From NCBI GenBank assembly GCA_910591455.2, contig OU342816.1, positions 9,898,638-9,962,637 of the forward strand: a stretch of DNA of 64,000 bases. Direction: 5' to 3'. Under the pieces are notes generated by a model. That model ran no database searches. It had not been told where the DNA came from and worked only from the letters and a program-made list of their open reading frames with translations. The translations under genes were made by a program, and so were the position numbers. This document shows positions 51,671-64,000 of the stretch, piece after piece; position 1 is the first letter of the stretch, and every line of letters begins with the position of its first letter. Source of the stretch: Pholis gunnellus (taxonomy: Eukaryota > Chordata > Actinopteri > Perciformes > Pholidae).

Positions 51671-52734
51671 ACAAAAAAGCAACTCTGACAGAGGGTTATA
51701 TTACTGTCTGTATTCAGTTTTGTGTCTGTTTATTTCAGTCCAAACCATTATCGGTTCTGTCTTCTGTTTTTCCCTTCAAGACTAACTAAAATTAACAAAT
51801 CCACAGCAGTTACAAATAGTCTGTTGCTTACGCCAGCGTCTGCAGACAAATAAAAACATACTGTTGGGCCCTCGAGTAATGTTTGTGTTGTGATCATCGC
51901 CCCTCACAAACTTTATCTCATTTCCTGCCACTGGGCTTATTATCTTGCCAATTAGTTTTCGCTAATGTTAATAGATGTCCTAGTGCACTCCAGGACCATT
52001 AGCAGGCTCTCTGTGTTAACAAGCATTCAGAGAATTAGACACATTAAAGGCGACTGCTCAATAATAAAATTATTTTGCAATACTGAACAATAGTTAATGG
52101 TGCAAGCCAGGAAACAGGGAGATGTATTAAACATTGAAAATGGTCTGTGAATGGCCTGGTTATATCTGCCACTGCTTCAGGAAAGTGTGCTGGGAATGAA
52201 AACAAGACAACATTGAAAATGATTTGGACAAAATATCAAACTGAATTGAGCCTCAAATTCAGATCTTCTCAACATACATTTGTGAATAAATATACATGTG
52301 TTCATCTTTTAGCTCACACACAATGTTGAAAACAATATAAATAAGATTAGAAATGAATGACATGATTTGAAGTGTTAAATAATGAAGTGTGAACTCTTGT
52401 AATGGTATAACACTGCTGATGAGGCAGTGCTTTGATCTAACTGTTTAACATTCTAACACACTCGCAATGACTACGCTAACGGGACGGAGTTTAGCAGGTA
52501 TAATTGGAGTTTATCATGTTTACCATTTTGGTTCATCGTCTTTGCATTCCAGCGTTTCATAATTGAACTATACATGAAGAACAGCTGAAGCTAATAGGAA
52601 TGAATTAGTTTTGCAGGTATTTGGTTGTAAAACAAATTACTGGAAAAATACAAATTTGACCTGATGGTGGGGAAAGAGAATACGAGATTGGGGCCATGCT
52701 CACAGTGCATACAACGGCAAAAGTGCTGACAGAG

Positions 52735-52960
52735 CTAACACCTGAGGGGTAACTGGAGGGTGGGTGCTATATGCGTCCACAACGATGTCGTCATCTCGGG
52801 CTTTATCGGTCGTAATCGCCATATGAGAGCAGTGCAGAGCGGCGGCCATGAGCCTATCAGTGGGGTACGCTCACGTGCACGAACATGAACTAAAAGCTTG
52901 GACGGACGGCCCGGATATAAAAACAAAGCAAGGCGAGGCTCTGATTACAACACACACAGA
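52735..52960. repeat. CpG-rich patch, probable transposon remnant
   Basis: CpG density is clearly above the surroundings, with CGTCCACAACGATGTCGTC, GGGCTTTATCGGTCGTAATC and GGACGGACGGCCCGG. It resembles, by pattern only, a repeat found in spiny-rayed fishes. An intronic regulatory element is the alternative. No ends were identified. Confidence 0.3.
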
Positions 52961-53120
52961 GGGAGAGCAACTTCCATCCCTGCTCAGATAGTTGTTCCTT
53001 GCTATATTAATGTTCAGAATGTCATATATTGGTCCTTTTTAGGGGTCACCAAAATTATTACATATCATCCTGAGGGGCAAATATGTGCAACACATTTCAG
53101 AGTAAGTGAGACATTTCAAA

Positions 53121-53262
53121 TCTCATGGTGCTGCTCGGAAAAGTCATGGAATCACCAAAGTCATTAGAATTCATCCATTGGGGGAATTTCTCGACACAAT
53201 TCCATGGCAATCCATCCAATAGGTATTTCTGGACCAAAGTGTTGGATCGACATTGCCATGCA
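53121..53262 (+). repeat. Interspersed fish repeat fragment
   Basis: The ordered blocks TCTCATGGTGCTGCT, AATCACCAAAGTCATTAG, ATTCATCC, TTCCATGGCAATCCATCCAA, GGACCAAAGTGTTGGA and GACATTGCCATG match a very common teleost dispersed repeat known by pattern. A block before GGTATTTCTGG appears to be missing. The name of the family is not certain. Confidence 0.65.
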
Positions 53263-54886
53263 GCTACTGTAGTTTAGCAACATGACAGACTTAACCCTCG
53301 GTTATGTTTCTCATTAGTAATAGCATAGCTGTCTTTGATTTTAGTTCTAAATAACTTCTGAAATAAATTACCTCTCTGTATTTTGTATTAAATGCATCTT
53401 TTATAAATGTGTAGATTAGCATAAAGCAATATGATCAAATTTAACCATAGGAGTTATCGGTGAACAGGAAGTTTTCCCCCTCACATCTGACATCAAGCTC
53501 AGATTGTGTTGTTGTTGTTGTGCTTAAACACTCACGCACACATGGATACTCCAAAGCACATACAGATCCATGACGCACAAATGAGCATACAAACAAACGG
53601 ACCCGCAGTCCTTTACATTTGCACACGCGCAGGCACACACATGCAAACGGAGAGACGGATTAGCAGCCTCTAACCACCCAAGGGGGAGCGTGACTGTATA
53701 AAATTAACATTGTATTCGATCTGTTGATCTCGTTCAGTCTTGGAGAAAAACCATCAAACACTTATTTCTGAGGCAAGCCACACTTAATCAGTCACATACT
53801 TATACATGCAGCACAGTAGATATAGAGACACTTCACACACTTAAAAACCCATGCATTCAACAAACGTGCACAGAAAAACGTAAAGGATTTAGTTAGTTGA
53901 GGAGGGAAAGATATCACTCTGTGCTGTATTTACCAAGCTGCAGCCATTGTTAGGATTGTGGATGGTAAACAGAAAACAGGAGTCTGGTAATAAACCTTAC
54001 TGGAGGTGGTGAGACAGACAAGGCCAGAGTCAGTCAATGGCATTGACTGACAGACCTTTCAGACTCTCAGCCTGAGGCAGACTTATTGCTCATTGACATT
54101 AGAAGGGCAGCCTCTACACACTTAAAACACTCATTATAGGAAAGGCCAGTAATTAACATTTTCTGTACAACCTCGTGGCCTCCTCTGTGTCCACAAGCCT
54201 TTGCTTACTCACATTTACACACACACCTATACAAACACACACATATACACACATACAAAAACATATTTGTCAACTTACACCTTGTGCTATTTAGCTGGAT
54301 ATTCAATAGCTACTATTTATATGTTAGAAAATAGCAGTAAAAAAGTACAACTCTATTTACAAAACTCTATTTACCTCTTTTGTAATTGCGCTGAGGCAGA
54401 TATTTCACAACCTGGCCAAAGAAAATCTACACGACTTGATGCCAGCGGTGCCGAATGAAGTTTTTTTTCTGAAAATGTTCTACATTTTAAAGTTGAATGC
54501 AATCTGGTGCATTTTGAGCGCAAAATTCAGAGGCTAAATCTAAGAATAACTTTATGCTCTTGTAAATATTTTCCTTATTTAATCATAAACACATCGGTTG
54601 ATACAACTAGAGGTATGTGAGAAAACATGCTTCTCTGTAATTTTGGTGAACTGACCCTTGAAGACTGTTAGAGAGTCCAATCCACCGCTGTGTCAGAAAG
54701 AGTCCGAGCTGATGCATCATCGGGCTGCTCGGGGATGCTGCGCTGTCGTCTGCTCTCTAATCTGCCTGCAGGAGCGCAAGCTAGAGGAGCATTTCCAATA
54801 AGGCATAACAATATTATTGTTGCATAATGACATTCCGCAGTGTGTCAATAAATTCCATCGCTGTAATTTCCCATTCCATCCTTCAG

Positions 54887-55024
54887 GTGTGCCAGAGAAA
54901 CCAGAGATCGATGGCCTGACGAAGCCTGCTTTGGAGGGGGACCACATCACTCTGACCTGCATGACTCAGGGCAGCAAGCCCGCTGCCGACCTGCGCTGGT
55001 TCAGGAATGAAAAGGAGGTCAAAG
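54887..55024 (+). CDS. cadm2: cadm2 exon: first half of Ig-like domain 2
   Basis: This 138-nt exon has a CATCCTTCAG acceptor and a GTATGT donor, phase 1 on both sides. It encodes (G)VPEKPEIDG at the domain boundary, then EGDHITLTC with the B-strand cysteine. GSKPAADLRWF follows, with the core tryptophan of the C-strand, then RNEKEVK. The block GSKPAAD(L/I)RWF is characteristic of CADM2 domain 2. The last G begins a codon finished in the next exon, which should carry the second cysteine of this domain. That exon is not visible before 64000. The protein in the window is therefore partial at both ends. Confidence 0.95.
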
Positions 55025-55096
55025 GTATGTAACGTCTGCACCTGCATTTACATCTGCATCACTGCTCTGGGTACACAAACTCATGCGTAATACCAT

Positions 55097-55277
55097 CAGG
55101 GCCGCCCCCCTCTTAGTTGACTCATTTGTAAACGAATCAGTCATGTTGTTTTTTGTCGACTGACATTTCTTTAGTTGGTAAGTCGTTTTTTTTAAAGCTT
55201 TTTTTATGCTGAATGACTTATTTCCAAGAAACTTAACACAATTAAATGAACTAGTCGACTGGTCAAGGACAGCCCTA
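55097..55277. mobile_element. MITE-like element with hAT-type inverted termini
   Basis: The left end CAGGGCCGCCCC and the right end (AGGACAGCCCTAA on the plus strand) are imperfect inverted repeats. Just inside them AGTTGACTCATTT is mirrored by AAATGAACTAGTCGACT. About 180 bp with no ORF suggests a non-autonomous DNA transposon. It begins only 72 bp after the 5' splice site of the upstream cadm2 exon. No target duplication was confirmed. Confidence 0.55.
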
Positions 55278-58200
55278 AATGTCATTCAGGCAATATGTCA
55301 AAGGTTTCACCTTAGTTGTTATAAAACATGGCAAATTTATATTTAGGAGAAAAAAAAGAAATATTTTCCTTATTAATTGGACTTACATATTTGTAATTGT
55401 GAGCATTTTCTCAATGAAGAAGTGAAGTTACTTACTGTAGTTTTAAATAGATAAAAGTTAATCATCCTGTGCTATTACTGATGTTGCTAAAATAGAAATT
55501 ATTTACGGATTTATTGATATTTCCAATACCATGCTATAACTTCCCTTTATGGTAAACCGTTCCATTAGGCCCACAATCTCCACTGTGTTGTCAGACACTA
55601 AAAACTATTGACTATCACATTTCAGCATGGCTCAGACCACCAGAGAGCAAATGTGCTAGAAAATAGGAATTTGTGTTATAGAATACATTGAAAGTCTTTT
55701 TCATAAAACTGGTACCATGAAACTGCTGAAGCGGGATGTCTCAACAGTGTATTATTTTTCCGAACAAGTTGTTTCTAATAGAGCGGATTCAGCAAGTGTC
55801 CTTCGGCCTGAGACCGATGCATTAACCTCCCTTGTTATCAGAGGGCAGTTCTAAATCACACTGACTGGAATACACACCTCATTTCCACCCAGCCCCTGTT
55901 CTGTTCTACTTGATGAACCATCGGCTTTGTAATTGTTTGAACAGGAGAGCGAGAGAGGGAGAATGGGAAAAAAAAATATTGAAGAAAAGAGAGATAGGGA
56001 CATGAAATGACGAGATGAGCTCTTTGAGGAACAGAGAAACAGATGTGGTTCTGTATCAAATAAAATGTGAAACCCAGTGGGGCAGACTGTCACAGATCAT
56101 CGGCACAGTTGCAGAACTTTTTTTTTACAAAGGTCTTTATGCTGTTTCACAAAGTAGATTGAAGTCAGATAGCAAAATGCAAATCACCCTTTTCTAATTC
56201 AAATGACTGCATGTGTAAACAAAGAGATAGGATTGAGAATCACAGATTACATATTTTTTGTATTAGAACTGCCATAAACAATAGTGGTTTGCAAAGGCAC
56301 TGTCAAAGTCTTTGTGTAACCCAACAGATCACTGAAACCCAGTAGTGAGAATAACAAGCAGCCAGGTGTTGCACATCCTGAATGCTCAACTAAATGTAGA
56401 ACATTTTAAATTAAAAAATGCATTTCATTATTAAAAAAATGTATTAATTGTCATTATTATGATATGGAATAGTTGAATCTCTATACAAATTATCACACGT
56501 GTATGTTCTACAAACTATTTCACTCATTAAATAATGTCTGTGAGTAGTTCCTCGAGTTGGTTGGTTAACTTTTTTCTAATCACTATGTTTTTCTAATGTA
56601 TTAGAGTAATTTGTCACTCCACTTTACAGTTCCTCTTGTTGCTTTTCTGAGGAACATGAAGCTTATAGAAGAATATATACACTAATTAGCAGAGTGGGTA
56701 TTTTTCCTTACAGGCTTATTGTGTCTCTACGGGTGATTAAGGCTTCTCCCAGTGGCACACTACTGAGAGAAGAGCTCCCTGTCAGGCAAATGGAAACCTA
56801 GCCAGGACGTAATGTTCTTTCAATTTGCCACAGAAAGTTAACAGGTAGTCAGAGATATCCTTGGTGGTTTGAAGTGAAGGTAGTCTCAAGAGGATACGCC
56901 TTCTCATTAAGGTCAGATGCTATAATTCTCTCCTCAACGTTGGCACACTACTCCCTTTAATTTGGGTCTTGTACAATTTCATATCAGTATATTATTCACT
57001 GTGACAAGGTTGTCGTTTTTTTGCCCAGAAAGGACACCAATAACGTTTATAACTCTTAACATTGTTGAAACTACTTGTAAAGATGGCCGTTTTTATATAT
57101 ATATATAATGAAAAGCACATTCACATTGTGTGTTTTTTTCTTTTTTGTAAAAGAAGTCTCGGTAACATTATCCCAAAACAGAAAGCAGAACCTTGAGACT
57201 TTATACAAATGTCAGATTAGAAGATTCTTGTCAGATCTGCTGTTGGACTAGTCAAGAATTTCAATCAGAGGTAATGTTTCGGCCCTCGCTGAGTTCACTG
57301 AAAAGCTCTCTCGGTGTGTGCCATTACACCCTTTCTACCCCGGCATAAGCCCAGACAGCTCAGCCCGCTATCTCACATGAGGGTTTACCGGGGTCCAGAT
57401 AAGCAAGCAGATAAGCCCAGATCAATGCTGGTTTTGCACACAGTTTCAAGCAGATATCATGGTGTCTTTCCATTTGATTAACTGTAGTTGGGAGATAATA
57501 TTGAATTTGTCTCATCACGTCTATTCAGACTTCCTCAGAACATCCTCTGAGCTAAATTTAAAAAAAAAAAAAAAAGCGTGTCAATCTCACACTTTGACTC
57601 TTGACAGAGTGAAGACAAAATCCCGATCTGATTTTTAACACCACAAATGATCACTTCTGATTAAATCTCCCATCAAACCGTGGTAGCTAACCTTGTCACC
57701 ATTATCTTTTTTTATTACACCTCAGAAATTATTGGTTTCAAAGGTGAAGGACACATTGATTCCTTTATTAATACCCTGCCTCTCTTGACAAGGTGTCTGT
57801 TGTTAATTATCAGTTCGTCAATCAGTGGGATGCTTTTGTCAGACGTATTCAGGACGTATTTAGTTCAGGAAAAAAATCAGTTCTTGAGATTGTGATCGAC
57901 ACATTTACACATGTTGTTCTCTTTCGTCACACCATAAATCATTACTAGGAAGGTGTGAACTGTAAGCAAGACGCAGTCAGTGTGACTTGTTCTGTATCTC
58001 AGCAATAGAGTTTATTTGCGTGTAAGCCACTCTTCAGCGGTCTGACTTTTTTAAAACAGGCAATATAAATAAACATGTAAGAAAGCAAACACAAAGAGCA
58101 ACGCAGGGTAATACACAATGTATGCATGCATGTGGAGGTGTATGTGAGTGCAACTGAAGTGTTCATCATCCTGACAGGATCAGGGTGTGTTCAATGTGAA

Positions 58201-58355
58201 AAGCCATCTGATTGTGGGCGACCATGCTGGGAATAAATGACAATTGTGACATATTGGTGTGGGATCTGGGGGAATAGAGAAGATTATATTACCAGCAGAG
58301 CCACTGGAGCAGTCCATCACCCATTCGCATGCAGTTAACGGACACCCTATGCTAA

Positions 58356-58392
58356 GTGTGTGTGTGTGTGTCTGTGTGTGTATATATGTGTG
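58356..58392. repeat. (TG)n microsatellite, interrupted
   Basis: TG repeats with TCTG and TATATATG interruptions. Confidence 0.88.
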
Positions 58393-61300
58393 TGAGCAAA
58401 ACAGACAGATGGAGCAGACAGCCTGCATGTGAGGACATAAGCTTGTGTGTGAGGATCCAATATTCTTATTTCTCAGTCTCTTTGTCCCCCAGATCCCCTC
58501 AGTCCCCACCCAGTAATGATATATTTCTATCTCAGTTACACACCGTAACCCAGAGAGACCTCTGCCAATATCACCACATGTAGCGCTTGTTTACACACCA
58601 CTGAACCAGAGGGAGCTGTGTGGAGACCAAGCGAGGCAGAGATGAAATGAATATTTATTTCAAATAAGGGTGGGGATGTTCGCTATCAGACTAGTATTAT
58701 CGTACTCCCTGACCTAAACTGTAGAGGTTATTGCTTCATCATGTTACGCGATAACTCTATTCCAACGGGGCTTAAGGAAGAAAACACAAAGATCTGATTC
58801 AAATTCGCTGGAGGCCACATCCCTATTCTGTTGTCAAAGTTGTTAGTCAAGGACAAGGAACTATTACTGCAGACATAACTTTCACTATTTTAGGTCGTTG
58901 TCTCCTGACTTTTCAATACGCTAACACTCAAGTCTGCCCCGCACACTGAAGAGTTGAATAGTGACTGAACAAACCTTTTCAAATTGCGCTGGCTTTTTCT
59001 TCATTCATGGGTAATTGTCCTTGACTACTTTGAGTGAGAACAGGATAAGGTGGCCATCGTTATTCTAAGGTTTGCTCTGGAAAGAGCTATCGAGGAGAGT
59101 GAATAGGCTATAGCTCCTGGAGCCCATTTCAAAGAGGATGATGTTGAAGTTGATGAGACCGCTAGTGACATTGTGAACACTAAAATAAGAATTAAGTTCA
59201 GGAATTTAAAGTCGTTTTCCACTTAAAAGAGGAATATCTTTTCAGCCATTTCAACAGCGTTCGACAACGCTGCACACTACTTCAAAAGTCTGTGTTGGGA
59301 CTGCATTAATACTATCCAGCTCCCTGGGGTTGTGTGGATCAATGACCATTAAAGATGTAATTTCAAGATGGCTCCTGCAAGTCACAGTGGCATGAATAAA
59401 AGATGTCTAAGTCACACACACAAAAACGCATATTCACCCTCTATATCCTGTATACACGTGTCGCACAACTTGCACACGTGCCTGTAATGAGTTCTGTTGA
59501 GATCTGTTGGTATGTTAGTTAACATCAAGGCACTGGGTTCAGATAAAGTAAAGCTCTCTAGTGTTATGTTCTTTACATCTCTTTGTAGCATCACAACTTT
59601 AATTGTAATTGTTTCTGTCAAACCTTTCAGCCACAAGATAGGTGAAAATGAAGAGCAGAATTATCTTGAGCATGAAAAGTCTTTCTTTCTCTTTAAACTT
59701 GTTTCACCTTGATTTAATATGCCGAGGTAGAGGTGTACCTGCTTTATCCTCTTTCTCTGGCATCATAAGAGTGTGTGATCAGGTTAACAGAGTTAGACTT
59801 GAGCACTGTGGCGAAAGAAGATAAGATCAGATTGCTACCCCCGCTGTCTATGTCCATTAAGAGCAACATCCTGGAGGTGGAGCACCTGTCCAGTTTCTTA
59901 AATGCCAAGGCACCGAGACCTATCAGACCTCTTCTTTTGAGCTGGCGAAAAAAAACCTGTCGTCGGTATCCACAGCAGACATTTCTCTGCTGTAAATGCT
60001 CAGAGAGTTTCATGTCAGAAAGGACATTATGACGGGTCTGCCAGGCACTGATACCATAGAAACTCAACAGTGCTCCCTGGTCATAGTCACCCGTCAGATA
60101 AGTGCAGAGTCGAACTGGTAAGACAGCTCAGCCAACAGGCCCAGCTCCCTGACGCTGCAGGGTGGCCAGAATATGTGAGACGACGGTGGCTGGCATAATA
60201 TATCATCTCCACACCTCACTGGAGCTGGAGCCTGCTGTGTATTAGTGCTCTTGTTTCAGAGTTGAGCCATGCTGCTCGTCTGACAGACAAAGGAAAGCAT
60301 GCAGACTAGGTAGTTACCTGGCAACATTTTGTTTTCTGTTTGCATTGTGAATTTTATTGTATCTAAATGAGCATTTTGTACTATTTATATATATTTTGCT
60401 TTTCCTCACCCTCACCCACAGGCGATTTCACAGGCAAATTGTTTTAAATCTCAGATGGGATGCAGTTCAGGGTATATTGAGTCAGCCCTCGGACCCCTGC
60501 TGCCAGGATTAGTCAGCTCTGCTGCCGTTGTTGATTCCTCCGCCACCCCAGCAGTCCTCTTCTGTCTTTCTTCTCCCCCCCCCCCCATCTTCTTTTCTTG
60601 GGTCGTTCCTCTCTCCTGTGAAATGGCATAAAAGGGTCAGATTCTCACACTTTTACGCCTGTCATTTCCATTTCTAATCCTCCAAGGCTATGTCTTGGCT
60701 CGCGCCAACGATGCAGAGCTGTGAGCAGCACCTTACCTCACAGACAAATACTGCCAGGCTTTCTTTGTTGAAGCGAGGTTCCAGAGGTGAATATAGTAGG
60801 ATAGCGTGCATTTTTCGTATTTGAAAACGTATATAAAGAGACAGAGGGAGCTGCAAAATAGCCAAGAGATGTATTAATAGGATAATGTGCGAAAGGCAGT
60901 TGTAGACGGTACACATGGGGTTGCTACTGGTTGCACTATGTATATACATAATTATGATGATAGGCTCATGAGCTTAAAGAAGATGCATTTTTTATTTGCT
61001 TGCCAGTTAAAATAATAATATAAAGATGAGCTGAATTGTGTCTCTGTTATATACTGTAGAAACTCTAAGAAAAATCTAATTGTTGATACATTTGTTGGGA
61101 AGTTGCCAGTAGCAGCTTAAAGTAGCTCAGTAGCTGCTATTTATTGGAATTTTCAGCATTTTTAAATAGTTCCAACAATATCGTTCCCCACAAAATACAT
61201 TTTTTACAGTGGTATGAGACTGGCCAGATGACTTTTTTCGACTGACAACCATGGCCTGTGATGGCAGCTCGTTGTCAGCTGCTCCTTTTAGCTGCACTTA

Positions 61301-63339
61301 AAATGTGATAAGATATTTAGCGACCAATTGTACAGTACCTTCTCTCCCCCACGCATGCACACACACACACTCCTGTGCACACACAACAGTAGCAGAAGCC
61401 ATGAGTGCATGCAGATTGACACATTTTAACAATGACGTATTACTTGCTGTTAGACAACTGTTATTAAGTTCTCAAAGTGGATCTAAAAAGACTTTGGACT
61501 GAATAATGATATTAATGAACTCCAACTTTGTGCGAGCACGTTTTGTACTCTTATCCTGAATCTCACAGATGCAATCAGAATCCATTCAAATCGCCATCAG
61601 GCTTTTAAGAGTGTAAATGAGTCTAGACACTATCAGCACACAGTAGGATTATACAGAAAGTGAGCTTCTCTATTGAATACAAATATTAAGAACTAACTTT
61701 TAGAACCAATCCTGTGTTGTTGTTTTTTTTGCTGAAGGCCTACCTGCAATAGTAAATAGAGGAGTCAGAACATCAGGGTAGTTGCACAATTCAGGATGAT
61801 TCATTGAGATTTAAGTATTTTGAATTGGCATACTTTTAAAAAAAAAAGTGATTATACACTTTTCAAACTTCAAATAAACTAACATATAGAGGAATTTGAA
61901 ACGGCTATTTGGATACCCATTTTTAAATCAAGTGACTTTATTTTTCAGATGCGTCGGTGTGTAATTGCAATTTTTTGGGCGGGCAAGTCAGTTAAACCAT
62001 AGCCAACCGTTAACCCCAATACTAACCTCAACAATAACATACAAATATTAACAGAAGAATACAGGAATTTAACAAAAAGAAGGATAAGGTTACTTTCACA
62101 ACAGTACATCTGTGGGAGGAACCTTCTGCAGACAGACAAAGAAAGACAAGTTCAACTAACGGAGAGACAAAGAGGCAGGGAGAAGCAGTCTATGAGGACG
62201 TGGAATAACTAATAAAAATAGAAGGAGAATGTTTGCAACCACTAAAGCATGCCAAGAGATTAGAGATGAGATGTCCCATCTCTCTAGGCCTCCACTCTCT
62301 TGCCGCCTTCTATTTCTTCTTTGTGAGAAAGAAACTCAGCCATTCCCCCTCTCTCTTGTTGTCTGTGTGGATGTTGCTAACACTGCAAAGCTGTCAATCA
62401 TTCATCTCTAGGGGAGGCGGGCTCATTGCCTCAGTTTGGGGGGGGGAGTGACTGAGGAGAATGGTTGATTGGCAGAATCGAGAGGGAGAGGAGACAGTGG
62501 GGTGGAATGCTTAGAAAGTGGAGCAGATGAGCGCAGAGGAGAGAAGGATATGGAGCGTAAACAGTCTCTTCAGGAGATACAAACAAAGGTGGCCAGCATA
62601 AGACAGAGAAAGAGACTCTGCATACACTGAAGCTTTCTTGAATTTGTTATGATGATTAAAGAAAAAAGGACATTTTTACAAAGCAGGGCAACACCTGAAT
62701 GAAGAGATAAGCCTGGACAGCTGGATGCAGTATTACAGTATTTTCTTTCCCATAATGAAAAAAACCTTGTAGGAGTGGGAATGAACAGGCTTAACATGGT
62801 TTAAAATATTGGCTGCTGGCGTGATGCGAGCAGACCATCCAGCCCCAAAAAGACTTGGTTGAGCAGATGTGTGTGAGAAGAATGTTTTAAAAATACCTGC
62901 TCGGGGGTGGTTACGTATCACAAATTAAGTTACAGCCAGTAGGTAAAAGCAGATCTAGCGGTGGTGAGTTGTGAATGTTGGCATGTGTGTAGTCTGGAGG
63001 AGGATGGTCATTTTGTATTGCATAACACGTACTTAACAGTCTCTGAATTTCGGAGAACATTCGTGTCATATGCGTAGGCTGAGGCTTCGTCAAAAATTGG
63101 CATCCTTAAATGTCGTCTGGTACCTGAACACAGTTACAGTTCTTCAAGTTTTTTGCTAGAATTTGTGGAGGATCACTATCGGACTTTGACGTTTCCCGAA
63201 TCCAGAGGGTTATTCTTTTTCAACTAGGAGGGTGTTAAACAGCAAGCATTAATGAGGTGTTCTGGGTATGTAAAGAGAATATAAGTCTAGTACTGGACTG
63301 TCATTCTGTTTGGCATTGAAACTCTGGTCATTTAGACTG

Positions 63340-63478
63340 AGCACAGGGCACCCAGGACCAGGTACGGAGTGTCGAGCTCAAGGACAGTTTGATGGGGACG
63401 GAGGAAGTCAGCGGTGCGGGAGTCAACTCTGTGACCTTCTCGTTATAAGGACCTCTCTACTTACTAGGCGTCACTGCT
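63340..63478 (-). mobile_element. tRNA-derived SINE fragment
   Basis: Read on the minus strand from 63478, the head is tRNA-like. It has an A-box-like GCCTAGTAAGTAGAGAGG, an anticodon-arm-like CCTTATAACGAGAAGG, and a degenerate B box, GGTCACAGAGTTGACTCCC. The tRNA-unrelated body follows, with TGTCCTTGAGCTCGACACT and CCTGGGTGCC, blocks shared by many fish SINEs. The B box has lost the usual TTCGA, so RNA polymerase III activity is unlikely. The 3' tail is not defined. Confidence 0.6.
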
Positions 63479-64000
63479 TTCAGGGATGGTGATTTATTGT
63501 GAGCCAATAAAATTACAAGAACATTAAAGTGGTGGTCAAAGATTTGGGTCACGAGGGTTGGTCGTGAAACGTCAATCAAACAAATTTGGCTTATCTAAGG
63601 CCCAGATCAGTGGGGATGGCAAATGAAGCAATAAGTGGAATGATGTGCTCAAGGAGCAAGCCAAATTTCCGTTTTAGGAAGCTAGGTTGGAGGAGTTCTC
63701 CAATGCCTTGGCAATGAATTAGGGCGTTAATGGACACAGAGCGGTAACTCAGCTGTTCGGATGGATATTACAAGGCAGGTGTGGCAGGGATAGCTCTGAA
63801 AGCAGGTTGTACAGATGGAGAGGACTGTGTATAATGATTCTTTGCAACTAGGCTGATTGAAGTTATTGCCAAAGATCTGATTGGCCCCGGTAATGTTCTT
63901 GTCCCAATGAGGCTGGAAATGGTTGTCAGGTAGATGGGTTGGAGGGAGAGGAAAGTGTTTGGTGAGATTTAGACATTGTGTGGGAGGAGCAGTGAAGCCC

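Larger units (their letters stand above)
51054..54886 (+). other. cadm2: cadm2 intron, 3.8 kb
   Basis: The intron starts GTAAGT and ends CATCCTTCAG, separating Ig domains 1 and 2. It holds two interspersed repeat fragments (51560-51670 and 53121-53262) and a CpG-rich patch at 52735-52960. It also has scattered short CA-rich stretches (54205-54260). I see no other coding exon. Confidence 0.85.
55025..64000 (+). other. cadm2: cadm2 intron, at least 9.0 kb, open at right edge
   Basis: The intron starts GTATGT. I looked for the next CADM2 exon, which continues Ig domain 2 with a second cysteine, and did not recognise it. The stretch contains a MITE-like element (55097-55277), A-runs (about 57546), a TG tract (58356-58392) and a tRNA-derived SINE fragment (63340-63478). 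The remaining sequence shows nothing definite. The assignment as intron assumes the gene continues to the right. Confidence 0.7.

Noticed and set aside
63340..63478. Functional tRNA gene on the minus strand
   Set aside because: The B box lacks the canonical GGTTCGA, the cloverleaf is degraded, and a SINE body follows directly.

Overview
This window is vertebrate, almost certainly teleost fish, nuclear DNA, with no bacterial or viral gene organisation. It is mostly AT-rich non-coding sequence full of dinucleotide microsatellites. It contains degraded repeats of types common in fish genomes, and a few short exons bounded by consensus GT-AG splice sites.

The one gene I can support is on the plus strand: cadm2 (cell adhesion molecule 2, also SynCAM2/nectin-like 3), a synaptic immunoglobulin-superfamily adhesion protein. 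Four exons are visible. A 27-nt microexon (25871-25897) encodes a short Lys/Arg-containing stretch just before the first Ig domain. Exons 36928-37077 and 50901-51053 together encode the first (V-type) Ig domain. Exon 54887-55024 starts the second Ig domain. All four junction sets are phase 1, so the microexon can be included or skipped without a frameshift. The signal-peptide exon lies upstream of the window or was not recognised. The exon that should follow 55024 is not visible, so that intron appears to run past the right edge. Fish often carry cadm2a and cadm2b; I cannot say which this is.

Layout: 1-25870 is upstream intron or flank. It holds TG microsatellites, a 269-bp imperfect palindrome (7086-7354), an unrecognised 120-codon ORF with a possible frameshifted continuation (10280-10837), a small inverted-repeat element (18769-19018) and a probable hAT-like remnant (19971-20864). 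25898-36927 is an 11-kb intron with AT, GA, C and CA tracts and a G-rich quadruplex-type motif. 37078-50900 is a 13.8-kb intron carrying a decayed DIRS-type tyrosine-recombinase retrotransposon on the minus strand. 51054-54886 is a 3.8-kb intron with two interspersed repeat fragments. 55025-64000 is intron with a MITE-like element 72 bp beyond the exon and a tRNA-derived SINE fragment near the right edge.

I found no convincing novel biological system. The observations most worth checking are the microexon and its UG/CA-repeat surroundings, the palindrome, the orphan ORF and the DIRS remnant. Family assignments come from recognising sequence patterns; no search was run.
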